DNA of 64,000 nucleotides from Lycium barbarum (taxonomy: Eukaryota > Streptophyta > Magnoliopsida > Solanales > Solanaceae). The stretch's first letter is position 1. Every line of letters begins with the position of its first letter. The translations under genes and the position numbers were made by a program. This document shows positions 35,890 through 48,781 of this stretch, one piece after another. The notes under the pieces were generated by a model. That model was not told the origin of the DNA. It saw nothing but the letters and a program-made list of their open reading frames with translations, and did no database searches. The stretch lies in contig NC_083338.1 of the NCBI RefSeq assembly GCF_019175385.1, positions 93,951,777 to 94,015,776 of the forward strand. The letters run 5' to 3'.

Positions 35890-36090
35890 AGAAATGCAAA
35901 TATATACCATACCCAGCCCTTTAGTAAGGGACTCAGTGAAATGTAAATATATACCGTACCCGGCCCTTTAATAAGGGAATCGGTGAAATAATCATATATA
36001 TACCGTACCCGGCCCTCTAGTGAGGGACTCGGTGAACAATGCAATGAAACTGTGCACGAATACATACCCGGCCCGGGACTCGGTGAATGA
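35890..36090. repeat. Tandem hairpin array in LTR D, unit about 55 bp
   Basis: Four units of the form ACC(G/A)TACCC(G/A)GCCC...GGGA(C/A)TC(G/A)GTGAA. In each, GCCCTTTA...TAAGGG or GCCCTCTA...GAGGG can pair; stem bases vary together (CCTTTA/TAAGG and CCTCTA/TGAGG). Confidence 0.75.
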
Positions 36091-36467
36091 TATATTAACA
36101 ACATGCACGAGTAGAATATCATGAGCAACCGTATGCAAACTAAATCATCATCTGAGACTCAATAGAATAATTAGAATGAACCAACACTTGAGAATCAAAG
36201 ACAACTATCATGTCAGGGACCACTGAGAATTAGAGTTCATTGGAGTCATGTATGTTCATCATTCACTCGTTTATGTAATTCATGCCAAAAAGAAAGAAGG
36301 GATAGCCTTAACATACCTCGTCGCTTACTTACTCATCCCATGTCTCATTTCTTGAACCTGCAAGTCTATATCCCAAAGCGATATGCTCAAATCAGTCCGT
36401 AGGAATTAACTTTAAACTCATATTAACTTAACAACAAATGCGCCTCAATTAGCACTTCCACCTTATA

Positions 36468-36492
36468 GAAATTCGGACAGCATTTCCTTTAT
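36468..36492 (-). other. Conserved box (LTR D)
   Basis: The minus strand reads AAAGGAAATGCTGTCCGAATTT, a version of the GGGGAGATGCTGCC box. Confidence 0.5.
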
Positions 36493-38009
36493 AAATTCAA
36501 CAAACACCGAGAATTCAACTAGGCCAAATCATCAACAATAATACCAACAACCATATTAACAACATCAACAATTAATCCTATCGATCCAACCCCTCAACAA
36601 TATAAAAATAGTTTCAATAATTCAAACAATAATGTGACGAGCGGCAAGCTCGGCTAGTCAGTTAAACAATAGTTTTAAACCCCATCTTCATTTCGAATTA
36701 CTCAACAGTATTAACAACAACAACACAACAATATACTTAAGTTACTCCAATAATTTCCAGCCACAACACAACCCAAGAATATAACTCAGATCAGTCCACA
36801 CATAACAACACTAATAACTTATCCTATTTCCCGCAACTAATATCGTAGTTCCCATCTCACAATTTAGCTATGACTTAGATGAATTTAAATATACCTAGGA
36901 GAGGAAGATTATTACCTTATGTGCCAAGAACTACTCTTTTTTTCACCTTACTTTGCTTTGAAGAAATCTCCGATTTGCTATCATCTGGAGGAAATCAACG
37001 TGGCCATAACCTTTATATCGTTTTTACGTTTGCCTCAATTGTAGAACTTGGTACCTTTGTTGAGAAGGAATAAAATTTATCTCCTTAGAAATGTAGGAGG
37101 GACGTTGCTACTTAAACAAATAAATCATGGGTGCTACGCTACACACAAGAAAGTCACGTTGCTCTCTCCATTTGCCTCCATCCAAGACCTTATGTCAATT
37201 TAAGAATAAATTTTCTACCCAAAATGGAATACACCGTTCATAAGTATGTATTGCTGCCGAAGCATCCTTCTCATTTTTAAAATAATATAACTACTTTAGT
37301 TAGATAAGGAACTTGGACTCCACAAAATGGAATGTGGGCCCCCTAAAAGGATTTCATCTAATAAAGCACTTAAAACTCCCAAGAGGCCACCTATAACTTA
37401 TGATACTTAGTCATTCTTTGCAGCTACACGTGGATTGATGTCCAGACCAACAATTATCCAATAATTAATCTTCTGATCTCCCACTAAAAATCCAATGTTT
37501 ACCAATTAGCTACATAATTAATTCCTTGATCACAATTCACTTAAAAAGTAATTATTTTTAATACACTCCATATTCATTGTCATGATCATGTGACATAGCA
37601 GTAGTCCATAGCCCCTTTTGGTATACACAAAATATTATTTCCAATCACCGTCATTCACTTTCGAGTCTTAAATAATTTCGGGACTTCATTCCTTTTACAC
37701 ATTATCTCTTGATTCCCATACTTGAATATGACTAAATCCTCCGGGCTCGGATAAATTTTCTCATGTTGGACGGTCCAATTTTCTAGTCCAAAATACGAGA
37801 TATTATAGCTTGGACCGTATTTCATTCAAATAAATTTCGAACCTCGACGAAACTTATTTTCTTTGATTTGTTTAACTTCTAGTCTTTATGATATATCTAT
37901 ACCATCACTCTAACCACCTATAAGCTTGGGGGATAACCTCGGTTCTGTTACTAATGTCATTTAACTCGCACGCTTTCCAATGCATGAAAACACGGGATGT
38001 AACAAAACT

Positions 38010-39960
38010 GATCTATGAAAAGGGAAACATCAAAACTCTGTACAATCTGCATATATACACAACATGCGGAAGAACAGTGCAAGCCAGCTAGGCTGCGACA
38101 CATACTGTACACAAAAAGAATAGAAGCCGACAAGGCTACATCATCTGACTACTACATACAACTGTCTACAAACCTCTACTGGAATGAAAGCTGTAGAAAG
38201 GACGGGACAGGGCCCCGTCATACCCGTATGCATACACATCTCAAAAGGGGCATACCCAAAACTGACTGCAGCTCTTGATCAAATGGAGCTCACAGACCAC
38301 TGCTAGATCTAGAGGTCCTACTGAGCTGGACCACCTGTCTGTCTACCTGTACCTGCGGGCATGAACGCAGCCCCCCGAGCAACGGGGAGTCAGTACAGAT
38401 AATGTACTAAGTATATAAGGCATAAGAACAACATACATACATAAGAATCATGGATAAGATCTGAACTCATAAACTGAAATGACTAACTGCATGTACTTGT
38501 ATGAACTAGTATCTGCCTGCATTTGCATAAATTTGTATAACTGACAATGCCTCTGTGGGCACACAATATGCATGCTCATGCCTATCAATAAGGGTTTGTG
38601 TATGTGCGTATATAACACCTGATTTATGTGCGTGTATAACGCCTGTAAAGCCTCTATGACATCTCATCATATCATATCGGCTCCTCTGCGACCATAATCA
38701 ATATCATCATCAATGTGCACCAACTGATTAGGTGGTAATGCATATATAACTCCTATCTCCCTTATCATACCCCACACTATATATAATATTCGCGTATATA
38801 ACGCCTTCTACTCATGGGTCAATGTACATAATTACATAATGAATGTAATGCATGAATCAACTGTATGCATAGAACTGGCTACATAAGACTGGACCCATGA
38901 ACACAAGGATCACTCATAAACGGGGTACATGAACATCAAAGACTGAAGTACTTTTAATGCTTCTAAGAGTAGAGTAATATGGAAGCTCGCTTACTCGCTT
39001 GTTGGATCATACCATAGGATCATGCCAAAAGAAGGAAAGAATGTCCTTAACATACCTTGAGGGGTCTAAGATTCCAAGAATCACTTCAACTCCAACTTTC
39101 CTAGCTTCACAACCTTGAGGAAATCCTAGGATCAACCTTCTTCTTTACAAGCACAGGTTTACGGGCTCGGATTTTATGAAATCTCCACTAATAATGATGG
39201 AAAATATTGGGAGAGAATATATTCGGGTTTTTATGATTTGGAATGGAGGAAAATATGAAATAGGGTCGTGAACCACCTATTTATACTCGGAATTAAAAAG
39301 GCTACATCGGTCCGGTTCGATGAGCAGGTCGACGGCCCGTCGACGTATTGATGGTCCGTTGACCTGTGCCTGCAGATGCAAGGCTGCGTGACACTGTTGA
39401 CGCCGCACATCGATGGTCCGTCGACCATGTCGACGACCCGTCGACGATGACTTGTGTCTGCAGGTTTTTCTGATTCAGTCCAGATCGCGTCGATTCGATT
39501 CGTTTAACTTCTAACTCTGTAATTTGCTAGGAGTATATTTGGATTTTTCTGATTTGGAATGGAGGAAAATATTAAATAGGGTCGTGAACCACCTATTTAT
39601 ACTGGGAATTAAAAAGGCTACATCGATCCGGTTCGATGAGCGGGTCGACGGCCCGTCGACTTGCTCCGTCGACCTGTGCCTGCAGATGCAAGGCTGCTGG
39701 ACCATCGACGGTTCGTCGACCATGTCGACGACCCGTCGACGATGACTGGTGTCTACAGGTTTTTCTGATTCAGTCTAGATCGCGTCGATTCGATTGGTTC
39801 AACTTGTAACTCTGTAATTTGCCAGTAATATCTGATGGTACCCTTGTACACGGGGTAAGGCACTTTCTATCTCAAAAACACAGACACGAATCTCAATTCC
39901 AAGGGAATACCCGACTAGGAAACCATAGGTTCTACTACTACAAAAACGAGGGGTGTAACA
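38010..39960 (-). repeat. 5' LTR of element C, segment 2
   Basis: Continues the LTR after the D insertion and ends GGGTGTAACA at 39960. The next base belongs to the integrase frame of element E, so C inserted into E. The partner LTR of C is not in the window; C is truncated at 22421. Confidence 0.88.
39221..39845. repeat. 316-bp tandem duplication containing TATA box and GTCGAC palindromes in LTR C
   Basis: The unit starts near 39221 and again near 39537 (period 316, from GATTTGGAATGG at 39235 and 39551). Each copy contains a minus-strand GTATAAATAG and a palindrome set: GTCGACGGCCCGTCGAC, GGTCCGTCGACC and GTCGACGACCCGTCGAC. Copy 2 has lost about 25 bp within the set. Confidence 0.9.
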
Positions 39961-42960
39961 TAGGCCATATGGCCCACTCTGCCTATAATCCTGTAAGGCC
40001 TAATGTACCGAGGACTAAGCTTACCTTTTTTTTCCAAATCTCATAACACCTTTCATAGGTGATATCTTCAAGAACACCCAGTCATCAACCTAAAATTCTA
40101 AGTCTCGTCAGCGATTATCTGCTTAAGACTTCTGATGAGTCTAGGCTGCCAATAATCTATCCTAAAAGAGTTTAACCTTCTCCACTGCTTGTTGAATCAA
40201 ATCTATCCCTACTAGCTTAGTTTCCCCTACCTCAAACCATCCAATTGGTGACCTACACTTCCGCCCATATAAAGCCTCATACGGGGCCATCTGGATACTG
40301 GAATGATAACTCTTATTATACGCAAACTCAATAAGCGAAAAATGATCATCCCAACTACCTCTAAAATCTATCACACTTGCCCGTAACATATCCTTGAGTG
40401 CCTGAATGGTACGCTCAACCTATCCGTCTGTCTGGGCGTGGAATGCTGTGCTAAGATTCACCTGAGTCCCTAAACCCTTTTGGAATAAATTCCAAAAATT
40501 AGTTGTGAACTGCGCACCCCTATCGGAGATAATGGATATCGAAACACCATGGAGTCATACTATTTCCTTGATATAACGTTTCGCATAATCTTCAGCTGAG
40601 TACATAGTCCTGACAGGTAGAAAATGGGATGATTTTGTAAGTTTATCCACAATCACCCATATGAAATCAAACTTACACTGAGAATGAGGCAAGACTGTAA
40701 TTAAATCCATATTAATTACTTCCCATTTCCATGTCGGAATCTCAATAGTCTGCAATAATCCACCAGGATTTTGATGCTCAATCTTCACCTGTTGGCAATT
40801 AGGATATTGAGCTAAAACGTCTGCTATATCTTTCTTCATTCCATCCAACCAATAAACTACCTTAATATAATGATACATCTTTATCGTTCTCGGATGAATA
40901 GAATAACGGGAACAATGAGCCTCCCTAAAATCAAGCGACGTAATCCTGCAACATCAGGAACATATAGTTTGTCTCGATATCTGAGAACTCCATCTACAGA
41001 AATCTCGAAAGGCGACTTCTTTTCTGAGGAGCTGTATCTCTATAATAGACTAACGTGGGATTCTCGTACTGGCGCTCCTTAACCTCAGCAACCAAAGACG
41101 AGACTACTGAATCCTGAACAATAACCCCTGTATCGCCTGAGTCCAATAATTGAACTCTTAAGTTGGCTAACTGTTGAAGCTCACAAACTAACTCCATTTT
41201 CTCTGGCTGAACATCACACAAGCTACCCATGGATCTACGACTAAGGGCGTCGGCTACTACGTTCGCCTTCCCGGGATGGTACAAGATGCTAACATCATAA
41301 TCTTTCAATAACTCCAACCATCACCTTTAATACAAATTCAATTCCTTTTGCTTGAAAATATACTGGAGCCTCTTATGTTCTGTATAAATATCAACATGAA
41401 CACCATATAAGTAGTGCCTCCACAAATTCAATGCATGAATCACCGCGGCCAATTCTAAATTATGAGTCTGGTAGTTCCTTTCGTGTTTCCACAACTGTCT
41501 TGAAGCATAAGCTATAACCTTACCATGCTGCATCAACACAAAACCTAACCCAACACTTGAAGCGTAATAATAAATAATATAGCCTTCCGATCCCTGCGGA
41601 AGTGTCCGAATCGGGGCCGAAGTCAATCTGTACTTGAGCTCTTGAAAACTGCACTCACAAGCATCCGTCCATTAAAACTTAGCTGATTTCTGGGTCAACT
41701 TCGTTAGTGGTGCAGAAATGGAAGAAAACCCCTCTATGAAACTCCTGTAATAGCCTACCAAACCCAGAAAACTATGAACCTCCGTGGGTGTTGTAGGTCT
41801 CGGCCAGGTCTTTACAGCTTCAATCTTCTGCGTATCCACCCGGATACCGTCAGCTAAAATAATATGCCCTAGAAAAATCACAGAATTCAACCAGAACTCA
41901 CATTTAGAGAACTTAGCATATAAATTCCGAGCCTGAAGAACTCTAAGGGCAGCACGTAAATGATCTGCATGCTTTGCCTCAGATCGAGAACATACCAGAA
42001 TATCATCAATAAACACAATCCCGAACAGATCTAGGAAGGGTCTGAATACGCTGTTCATTAAATCCATAAATATCGCTGGTGCATTAGTCAACCCAAACAG
42101 CATTACACGAAAATCGAAGTGACCATATCTAGTTCTGAAAGCTGTCTTTGGAATGTCTTTCCCTCTAACCCTCACCTGGTGATACCCTGATCTTAAATCT
42201 ATCTCTGAGAACCATTTAGCCCCTGCAACTGATCAGATAGATCATTAATCCTCGGGAGTGGATACTTATTCTTTATTGTCACCTTATTCAACTGCCTGTA
42301 ATCAATACACAAATAACACTGGTGCTCCCCACAGTAACGTGCTAGGCCTGATAAAGCCTTTTTCTAGCAAGTCCTTCAACTGCTCCAATTCTCTCAACTT
42401 CGCAGGTGCCATCCTATAAGGAGGAATAAATATTAGCTGAGTATCTGGTAATACATCAATAGCAAAGTTAATCTCCCACTCTGGTGGAAGATCTGGAAGC
42501 TCATCTAGAATCTCATTAACTACTGGCGCAGACTGAAGAGTCGGTGGCTTTGCTTCTGTGTCCTGAACCCAGACTAAATGATAGATACAACCCATGGCAA
42601 TCATCTTTCTTGCCATAGGAAATAAATCTACCTCTTAGCGATATTGTATTACCCTTCCACTCTAGAACTGGCTTCCCTAGAAATTAAAATCGAACCATCT
42701 TCGTTCTACAATCCACATTAGCATAACAAGAGGCCAACCAATCCATACCCATAATTACATCAAAGTCTATCATGTCTAACTCAATCAAATCTGCCATAGT
42801 ATGACGATCACAGACCATAACCACACAATTTCTATATACCCATCTAGCTATCACTGGGTCACCAACGGGTGTAGACACCTCATAAGGTTTAATCGACTCA
42901 GGTTTTACCCCAACTGACCAACGATAAGAGGAGTAACATATGACAATGTAGAACCTTGAT
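39961..42960 (-). pseudogene. pol: pol of element E (heavily decayed)
   Basis: Minus strand, in domain order from high to low coordinates. Protease/linker at 42684-42878 (DFDVIMGMDWLASCYANVDC); RT start at 42302-42616; RT core at 41672-42175 with FIDD intact ([13 protein letters not shown]). RNase H at 41327-41626 has catalytic CDAS changed to YYAS and TDHK changed to TEHK. Linker and integrase zinc finger at 40555-41317 (first Cys lost: AQYPNC); integrase core and GPY/F down to 39961, cut at VGHMAY by the LTR of C. At least eight stops or frameshifts. Clearly older than element A. Confidence 0.9.
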
Positions 42961-42999
42961 CAATCAATGCATATACATCATGAGAAGATACTGATAATA

Positions 43000-44365
43000 T
43001 ACTTGTGACAACATCAGGCGAAGACTCGAGATCCTGTCATCCAGCTAGTGTATAAATGCGGTTCTGAGGACCGCTCGAGCTAGACGCTCCCTCTTTTCCT
43101 CTACCACGGCTTGCTGATGTCTGAGAGCCTTGCCCCGGAGGGCGTATAGATGATGAAGAACCAGTTGCTGAACCACACCTCTACCACCCCTCAATGGATA
43201 CTCAAGAATAATATGGCCTGGCTGACCGCAGGCATAACAAGCATCCGAACCCAAGCGGCACTGTTTAGAATGTAGCTTACGATACTGAGTACATCGTGGT
43301 AAAGGTAGCCTCATCTTGCCAGAATCACCCCCATACTGGGAACCCGAGACTATGGAACTCTGACCTGGTCCTTAATAAATAGGTCGATCAAATCTCTGCC
43401 TGCAAATTGCGGAGGTGCACTAGCCGTTGAATGGCCTAAGTTTCTAGAATACTACTACTTCTGACCCCCTCTGAACTCACTGACAGCACCTGAAGACCTG
43501 GATTTCTTTCTATAACCCCTATCATACTCATGCTCGACCCTCCGGTCCTACTTACGCTCTTCAAGGTTCTGCCTGAATGGGAGAAATATCCATACCTGCC
43601 TGAAGTTAGGCAGTCATGCAGTCATCAATCAAATATGGTCCCAATCCTTTCACAAATCGGTAGACACAATCCTCCATCTCAGCTACCATAGCTGGAGCAT
43701 ACCTAGACAATTAATTAAAATGAAGGCTATACTCCCGAACACTCATGTTCCTCTTTCTAAGGTTCAGGAACATCTCAGCTCTGGCTCGTCAAATCTATGG
43801 CGGTAAATAATGTGGAATGAAGGCATCTATGAACTCCTGCCACACTGGTGGAGGCGCATTAATCCCTCTTGACGACAATCAAGTCTCATACCAATGAATG
43901 GCAATATCCCGTAATCTATAGGAAGCCAACTCCACCGAATCAGTGTTTGAAGCATGCATCACCCATAATGCCCTAAATATTCCATCTATAAAGTTCTGCG
44001 AATCCTCATCTGGTTTCGACCCAAAGAATTCTGGTGGGTCTAAATAAAAAAAATTACGAACTCTAGCACTGACAGATCTATCACCATGACTCGTACCCTG
44101 TCGTTGGGCCTTTGCGGCAACTAACTAGGTCAACAACTGAATAGCCTCTCTTATCTCATGGCCTGAGGCATCCGGTGGAGGAACTGGGGGTGCTGGAGCT
44201 AGAGCTGGGGCTGGGGCTAGATCTCCTCTAGAGCGGGCGGAGTATGGGAGGACCGAGGTGGAACCTAATTCTAGGACTCAACATTTATAGGCGATACCCG
44301 TCCAGTTCTCCTACCTGCCACTGACTTGCCCTCTGGGTGGCTAATGCTTTCCTTGTCACAGACAT
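43000..44365 (-). pseudogene. gag: gag of element E (decayed)
   Basis: The likely start is the ATG at 44363-44365, preceded by TGATTTCAGCG as in element A. Recognisable pieces are the capsid region (about 43600-44050) and a zinc knuckle at about 43220-43250, whose last Cys is Tyr (CYACGQPGHIILEYP). An upstream CTQYRKLHSKQC motif matches the CxxC of element A. Multiple stops and indels. Confidence 0.8.
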
Positions 44366-44556
44366 CGCTGAAATCATAGCATATTGTCAGGAAAGGAGAA
44401 TCCTTATAACATGACTCTACCGCACGATCTAAAGTGAGAAAGAAAGGTCAAACAATTCTAAATGCCCCGCAGCATCCTATTTATAAGTTTGGCGTGCTTC
44501 ACACCCATAAACAAGACTCTACTGAACACTGCTCATAGACAAACCCTAGGACGAAC

Positions 44557-44571
44557 TGCTTTGATACTACT
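44557..44571 (-). other. Primer-binding site of element E (two mismatches)
   Basis: The minus strand reads AAGTAGTATCAAAGCAG beside the LTR; TGGTATCAGAGCAG is the intact form. Confidence 0.75.
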
Positions 44572-45419
44572 TTTGTCACGACCCAATCAGAGGGCCATGA
44601 CGGGCACCTGGAGCTAATCTACCAAGCACCGCATAACATAACTGCATGTCATCCTCATACCTGAGTGGACCATAATGCTAACTATTAAATGACATAAACT
44701 GTAAGGGATGCAAGCCCAAAAGACATATACATATATACGTCATCAGGTTGGTTTCAAGTATTCGTGCCGACAAGGCTACCAAAATAATGATATAACACAA
44801 CAGGGACTGAGAGGACACAGAATATCTAACTGGACATATTTGTCTACGAGCCTCTACATGGAGTGCATAACATAATAAGGACGGGACAGGACCCCACCAT
44901 GCCCATATACATACACAAAAGAATAATACCAGCTGAACTGTAGCTCCAGAATAAGTGAAGCGCTCCTATATCTATGCTGAGATGGCAGCCTAAGGATCCG
45001 TACTGTCTCCCTGTCTACCTACAGGCCTGAACGCAGCATCCACAAACAAAAGGACGACAGTACGAATATTGTACTGAGTATGTAAGGCATGAATATCAAT
45101 ATAAAGGAAATAAGAGAGTAATATGAGATAAGAGAGATCACCTGTATATCTTAATACCTCTTAAGGAGGATGTCATGCAATCTTTCCTTTCAAAAAAACA
45201 TTTTCATATATACACATATATCATAATACCACACCCGGCCATATAGGCTTAGTGTCATCTGTACCCGAACATAATAAGGCTCGGTGTTATCCGTACCCAA
45301 CTGCAATGGTGTGTACAATAAGTGCCGTACCCGGCCGACTATAGTGCTGCTCGGTGTGAGAAAATAGCGACATATACATATAAAGCATGCATGAGAGTAC
45401 AAAGAAATGTTACCACTCT

Positions 45420-45452
45420 ATCGGAGTGACATAAGGCCGGTAGACCTCCGAT
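45420..45452 (-). other. Hairpin H1 in LTR E
   Basis: ATCGGAG...CTCCGAT with TGACATAAGG between. The G:C pair of LTR A is an A:T pair here. Confidence 0.6.
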
Positions 45453-45840
45453 TACCATTATGGAACTACCTTCGTGAACATATCTCAGTTTCAAGGAACA
45501 ATAACCATAAGATGAGATCAACATTAATGAATATGATCAATAACCATATTACGAAGATCAATAATCATGAGACAAATATCAATAATATCATAAGAACATC
45601 AAGAACCATAAGCTTCTGGTATTTCTAGGAATGGAGTCATTATGGATATCTTTCGTATAGGTTGGTTTCAATAAGATCATGCCATAAGAAAGAAAGGGAT
45701 ATCCTTAACATACCTTGTATTCTCCTTAACTACTTAACTCCTATTCCGTCGAGCTTGTAAATATACATTCAAGATGATTCATTCTAGGGTCAAGTCATTG
45801 AAACTCTCATAAGGTTAAACTAAATTAATTGGTGAGGTAG

Positions 45841-45866
45841 CGAAAATTGGGCAGCACTTCCCCTGT
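45841..45866 (-). other. Conserved box (LTR E)
   Basis: The minus strand reads ACAGGGGAAGTGCTGCCC followed by AATTTTCG. Confidence 0.55.
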
Positions 45867-46369
45867 ATCATCTACTTCTACCAAACTCCAAAACAACTCC
45901 CAAACAACAATAGAAACATCAACAATACCATAGCCAAGAAATTATATTCAAATTGGACTTAAATCAATCCAAAATTCCCTTTCAAAATCAACCTATAGCC
46001 ATCATCTTCAACTTAATATCTTGTGACCTCTCTACTGCGATTCTCTTCCTGTTTAAGACTTGCTAAACCTTCAAGTAAACTCAACATATGAAATAAGATG
46101 AATAAAATACCTTACACTAGAAGAAATTCACCTCCTACAACTTACTCTAAGACCAATTTCACCACAACCTCAAGTAAAAGAAAAAATTTATTTTCCATGA
46201 ATTATCTTGAAGTTTTGGAGCTTGATCTTCTCTTGTGATGGTTTGGAATTATTTGGGATGATGGATAACCTTCAAGAACACTCTTATAAGGTGGAGAAAG
46301 AAGTATGGAAAGTGTATATATGAAATGGGTCCTTTTAGGAATTTAAAAAGCCCTTAATCCACCCCCACC

Positions 46370-46520
46370 GCCCTAACTTGCTGTGGAGATGCGGCCCAGC
46401 AAGTTACAACTTGCGGCTGAATCTCTCCACCACAACTTGGGGTGGTGTTGGGTAGTGAGTTCGCCCAGAATGGCAAGTTTGCGGTCAGTTTGCTGCACAA
46501 AAAACTCTATATGCGACCGT
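46370..46520. repeat. U3 inverted-repeat block in LTR E
   Basis: AACTTGCTG and CAGCAAGTT (46376-46406) form a stem. Further variants follow: AACTTGCGGC, CACCACAACTTGGGGTGG and CAAGTTTGCGG. It occupies the same U3 position as the palindrome arrays of the other LTRs. Confidence 0.65.
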
Positions 46521-46809
46521 AAATTGCCCACAAACTCTAATTTTCGCGAAAATGCGTTCTTTTCGATTCGTTTGACCTCCAATCCTTATGATACCTACTT
46601 AGCACTTATGTAAAACTTTATTAACCATCTAAGATCCCTATAACCTCCTATAAAGTTCATGCTAAACGAATTATGGCATAACAATGCAAAATCTCAGGAT
46701 CTTCTGAAGTATAACACTTACCCCAAGATGAAACAACTCACAAAGCTCTTTAAATCTCCCTTAAGTCACTTGGAGATTTAATTTTGGGAATGGGAAAAGA
46801 GTGGTTAGT

Positions 46810-47000
46810 ACTGGCGCATTTAATACTTTTGATTCAGCGACATTCGCTCCCGCGGAATAAGTTTCGCTTTTGCAATCTCGCCTCCATAGAGAGCCATCTA
46901 TTTAGGCGGATCTCATAAAAATATCAGGGACTCACGTCTACGGGCCAAGACCCGTTGAGGTAGACCCACTGAGGCATAAGTAGTCTCGCTTGGGCGAGAC
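46810..47000. repeat. GC-rich palindromic word array, left block of F
   Basis: Short self-complementary words, e.g. TCTCGCTTGGGCGAGA and GTCTACGGGCCAAGACCCG, recur with variants (CGCTCCCGCGG, CTCGCCTCC). It parallels the arrays at 950-1110. Confidence 0.5.
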
Positions 47001-47368
47001 ACCAGAAATCAGTAAAATCTGGTTTACACCAAGTTTCTCCCAAAATCCCGACATCCATCCAAGGCCTTCCGAATACAAACCATACATGCAACCATATGGT
47101 GAATTTGCTCCCCCGTCTCAACAAACCTTGTCGCGGATCGTATCCGCCCTGGCGGACATGTTTCTGCAGCTGCGGTCTCGCTACAACAGTGCTACTACTG
47201 CTGCAGCGAAGCCTACACTAATATGGCGAAAACATAGCCTTGCACTAGCATTATCGGGGTTATTTTTGCTGGTTTCCTTAGCTTGTAAAACACGTAATTA
47301 GTTACTGGACTTGGCGTAATTGCTGAAACTGACCTCGTCGATTGTTGCAGGTACAAAAATTTAAAAGC

Positions 47369-48781
47369 ATGGCCCAAAACAAAGGAGGAGATGTTCCCCT
47401 TAACTAAAACGAAGGAGGAGACGTTGCCCCTAACTAAAACGAAGGAGGTCCGAACTATGTTCGTTTCCCGGCTCTGGGAAGAGTATATGAGTAAGGGGTT
47501 GTTATTGGAGCGGGGTTTTAACATGAGCAAGGAGGAGCGACGTGCCCCGGGGATCTACAATCTACTGCACGCAATTGAATGGACTCACCTTATTGAGGAT
47601 CCGAGAAAATGCAATGAAACCTAAGTAAGACAGTTCTAAGCTATGCTTATGCTCAAAACGGTGAACTTGTCTGCCCCGGATCCAAAAATCATAACTCGGG
47701 GTATCGTTGTGACAATTGGGGCCGAGGTGATCAATGCCCATTACAACTTGGATTACAATCTGGTGAGTGACATGGATGCGAAGGACTATGAGGGTAACAT
47801 GCCTTGGTTAGTATTAAAGCTGGTGGCGGAGGAAGAGAGGGGTTCAGTCGATTGGGTCAACAAGAGGACCGAAATCAAGAGTACTCATTTCACTGCCCAG
47901 GCTAGGAGGTGGCTGAATATCATTTCTAGTCAGGTACAACCCTCAAGCAACACAACCGATGTCACCTACCCGAGGGCTCTCATGATCGATTGCCTTCTAG
48001 ACGACATTCTTGTGAACGTGGGTCATCGTGTTATCCAGGAGTGGAGGGAGTTTATGGCGGATCCAGGTCTGAGCTTGATGTTTCCCTCTCTCATCACTGC
48101 CCTATGCAAGGATGTATGTGTCCCGCAAAGAAATGCAGATGATTAGGTTGATTCGGATGTTGACTTCAACCCTCTGAAAGCAAAGGGATATGGTTCTGTG
48201 ATCCAAAGCAAGAAAAGGAAGATCAACGAGGGCGTCGGGGTTGATGTGGGCCTTGGAGAGGGAGAGTATGAGACTGCACCTTCATAGACTCAGGGTCCTT
48301 TTGAGCGGCTGGATACACAAATGGAGGTGATGAAGGGTTTGATCCTTAGGCTCTCTAGGCCTTCCACCGAGGCCGCCTGTCAGGTACGGCCCCTGGTTAC
48401 TTCTCTCAACACGAGATGAAGGAGTATTTAAAGACATAGGAGGAGACGAAGACTTCAGTGGCCACCCTGCAGACCGTCTACACCTCCATGGCTAAGGCCC
48501 ATGGTGAGCTCCGGACGGATTTTGACAAGGAGAGGAAGAACAACAAGTCCAGGGATAAGCTGTTCGTCAAGATATGGAGAGGCTTCAAAGGGATATTCAA
48601 GCTGATGAACCTGAAAGCGAGGTTTCTAGTTGATGAAAAGGACTACCCAGAACAATATTTCATTTTGAGCAAGCCCAGGGATAGTGGGGAGGCCAACATC
48701 TCAGATGATGAAGGGAATGAAGCAACTAGCAAACAGAAGGAGTATGGTTTTTTCCCCTTTGTCATGGTTTTTCCGTTGTAG
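47369..48781 (+). pseudogene. Plant putative transposon protein domain (decayed)
   Basis: The likely start is the ATG at 47369 after TTGCAGGTAC. The first frame breaks within 12 codons, just before a 30-bp tandem duplication (about 47385-47444). The main pieces are 47391-47624 and 47643-48146 in one frame, then a shifted frame at 48458-48781. The middle part has WLNIISSQVQPSSNTTDVTY, RALMIDCLLDD, NVGHRVIQEW and MFPSLITALCKDV. This is the pattern of the plant-specific 'putative plant transposon protein domain' family (W...L.P..HT..VT..RA.L......G..INVG..I......FPSLIT.LC). The last part is Lys/Glu-rich and helical. Function unknown; probably a gag-like protein. Confidence 0.7.

Larger units (their letters stand above)
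35258..38004 (-). mobile_element. Solo LTR D with TSD AAACT
   Basis: TGTCACACCCC at 35258 to GGGATGTAACA at 38004 (2.75 kb), flanked by AAACT at 35253-35257 and 38005-38009. No primer-binding site or interior. The 194-bp open frame at 36879-37073 inside it has no recognisable product. Confidence 0.94.
44574..46716 (-). repeat. 5' LTR of element E
   Basis: TGTCACGACCC at 44574 to GAAGTATAACA at 46716 (2.14 kb). It contains hairpin H1 (45420-45452), the conserved box (45841-45866) and an inverted-repeat block at 46370-46520. It is similar in reverse to the LTR at 1-891. Confidence 0.88.

Noticed and set aside
36879..37073. 64-residue frame in solo LTR D
   Set aside because: Short, isolated, inside an LTR, no recognisable domain or conserved start context.
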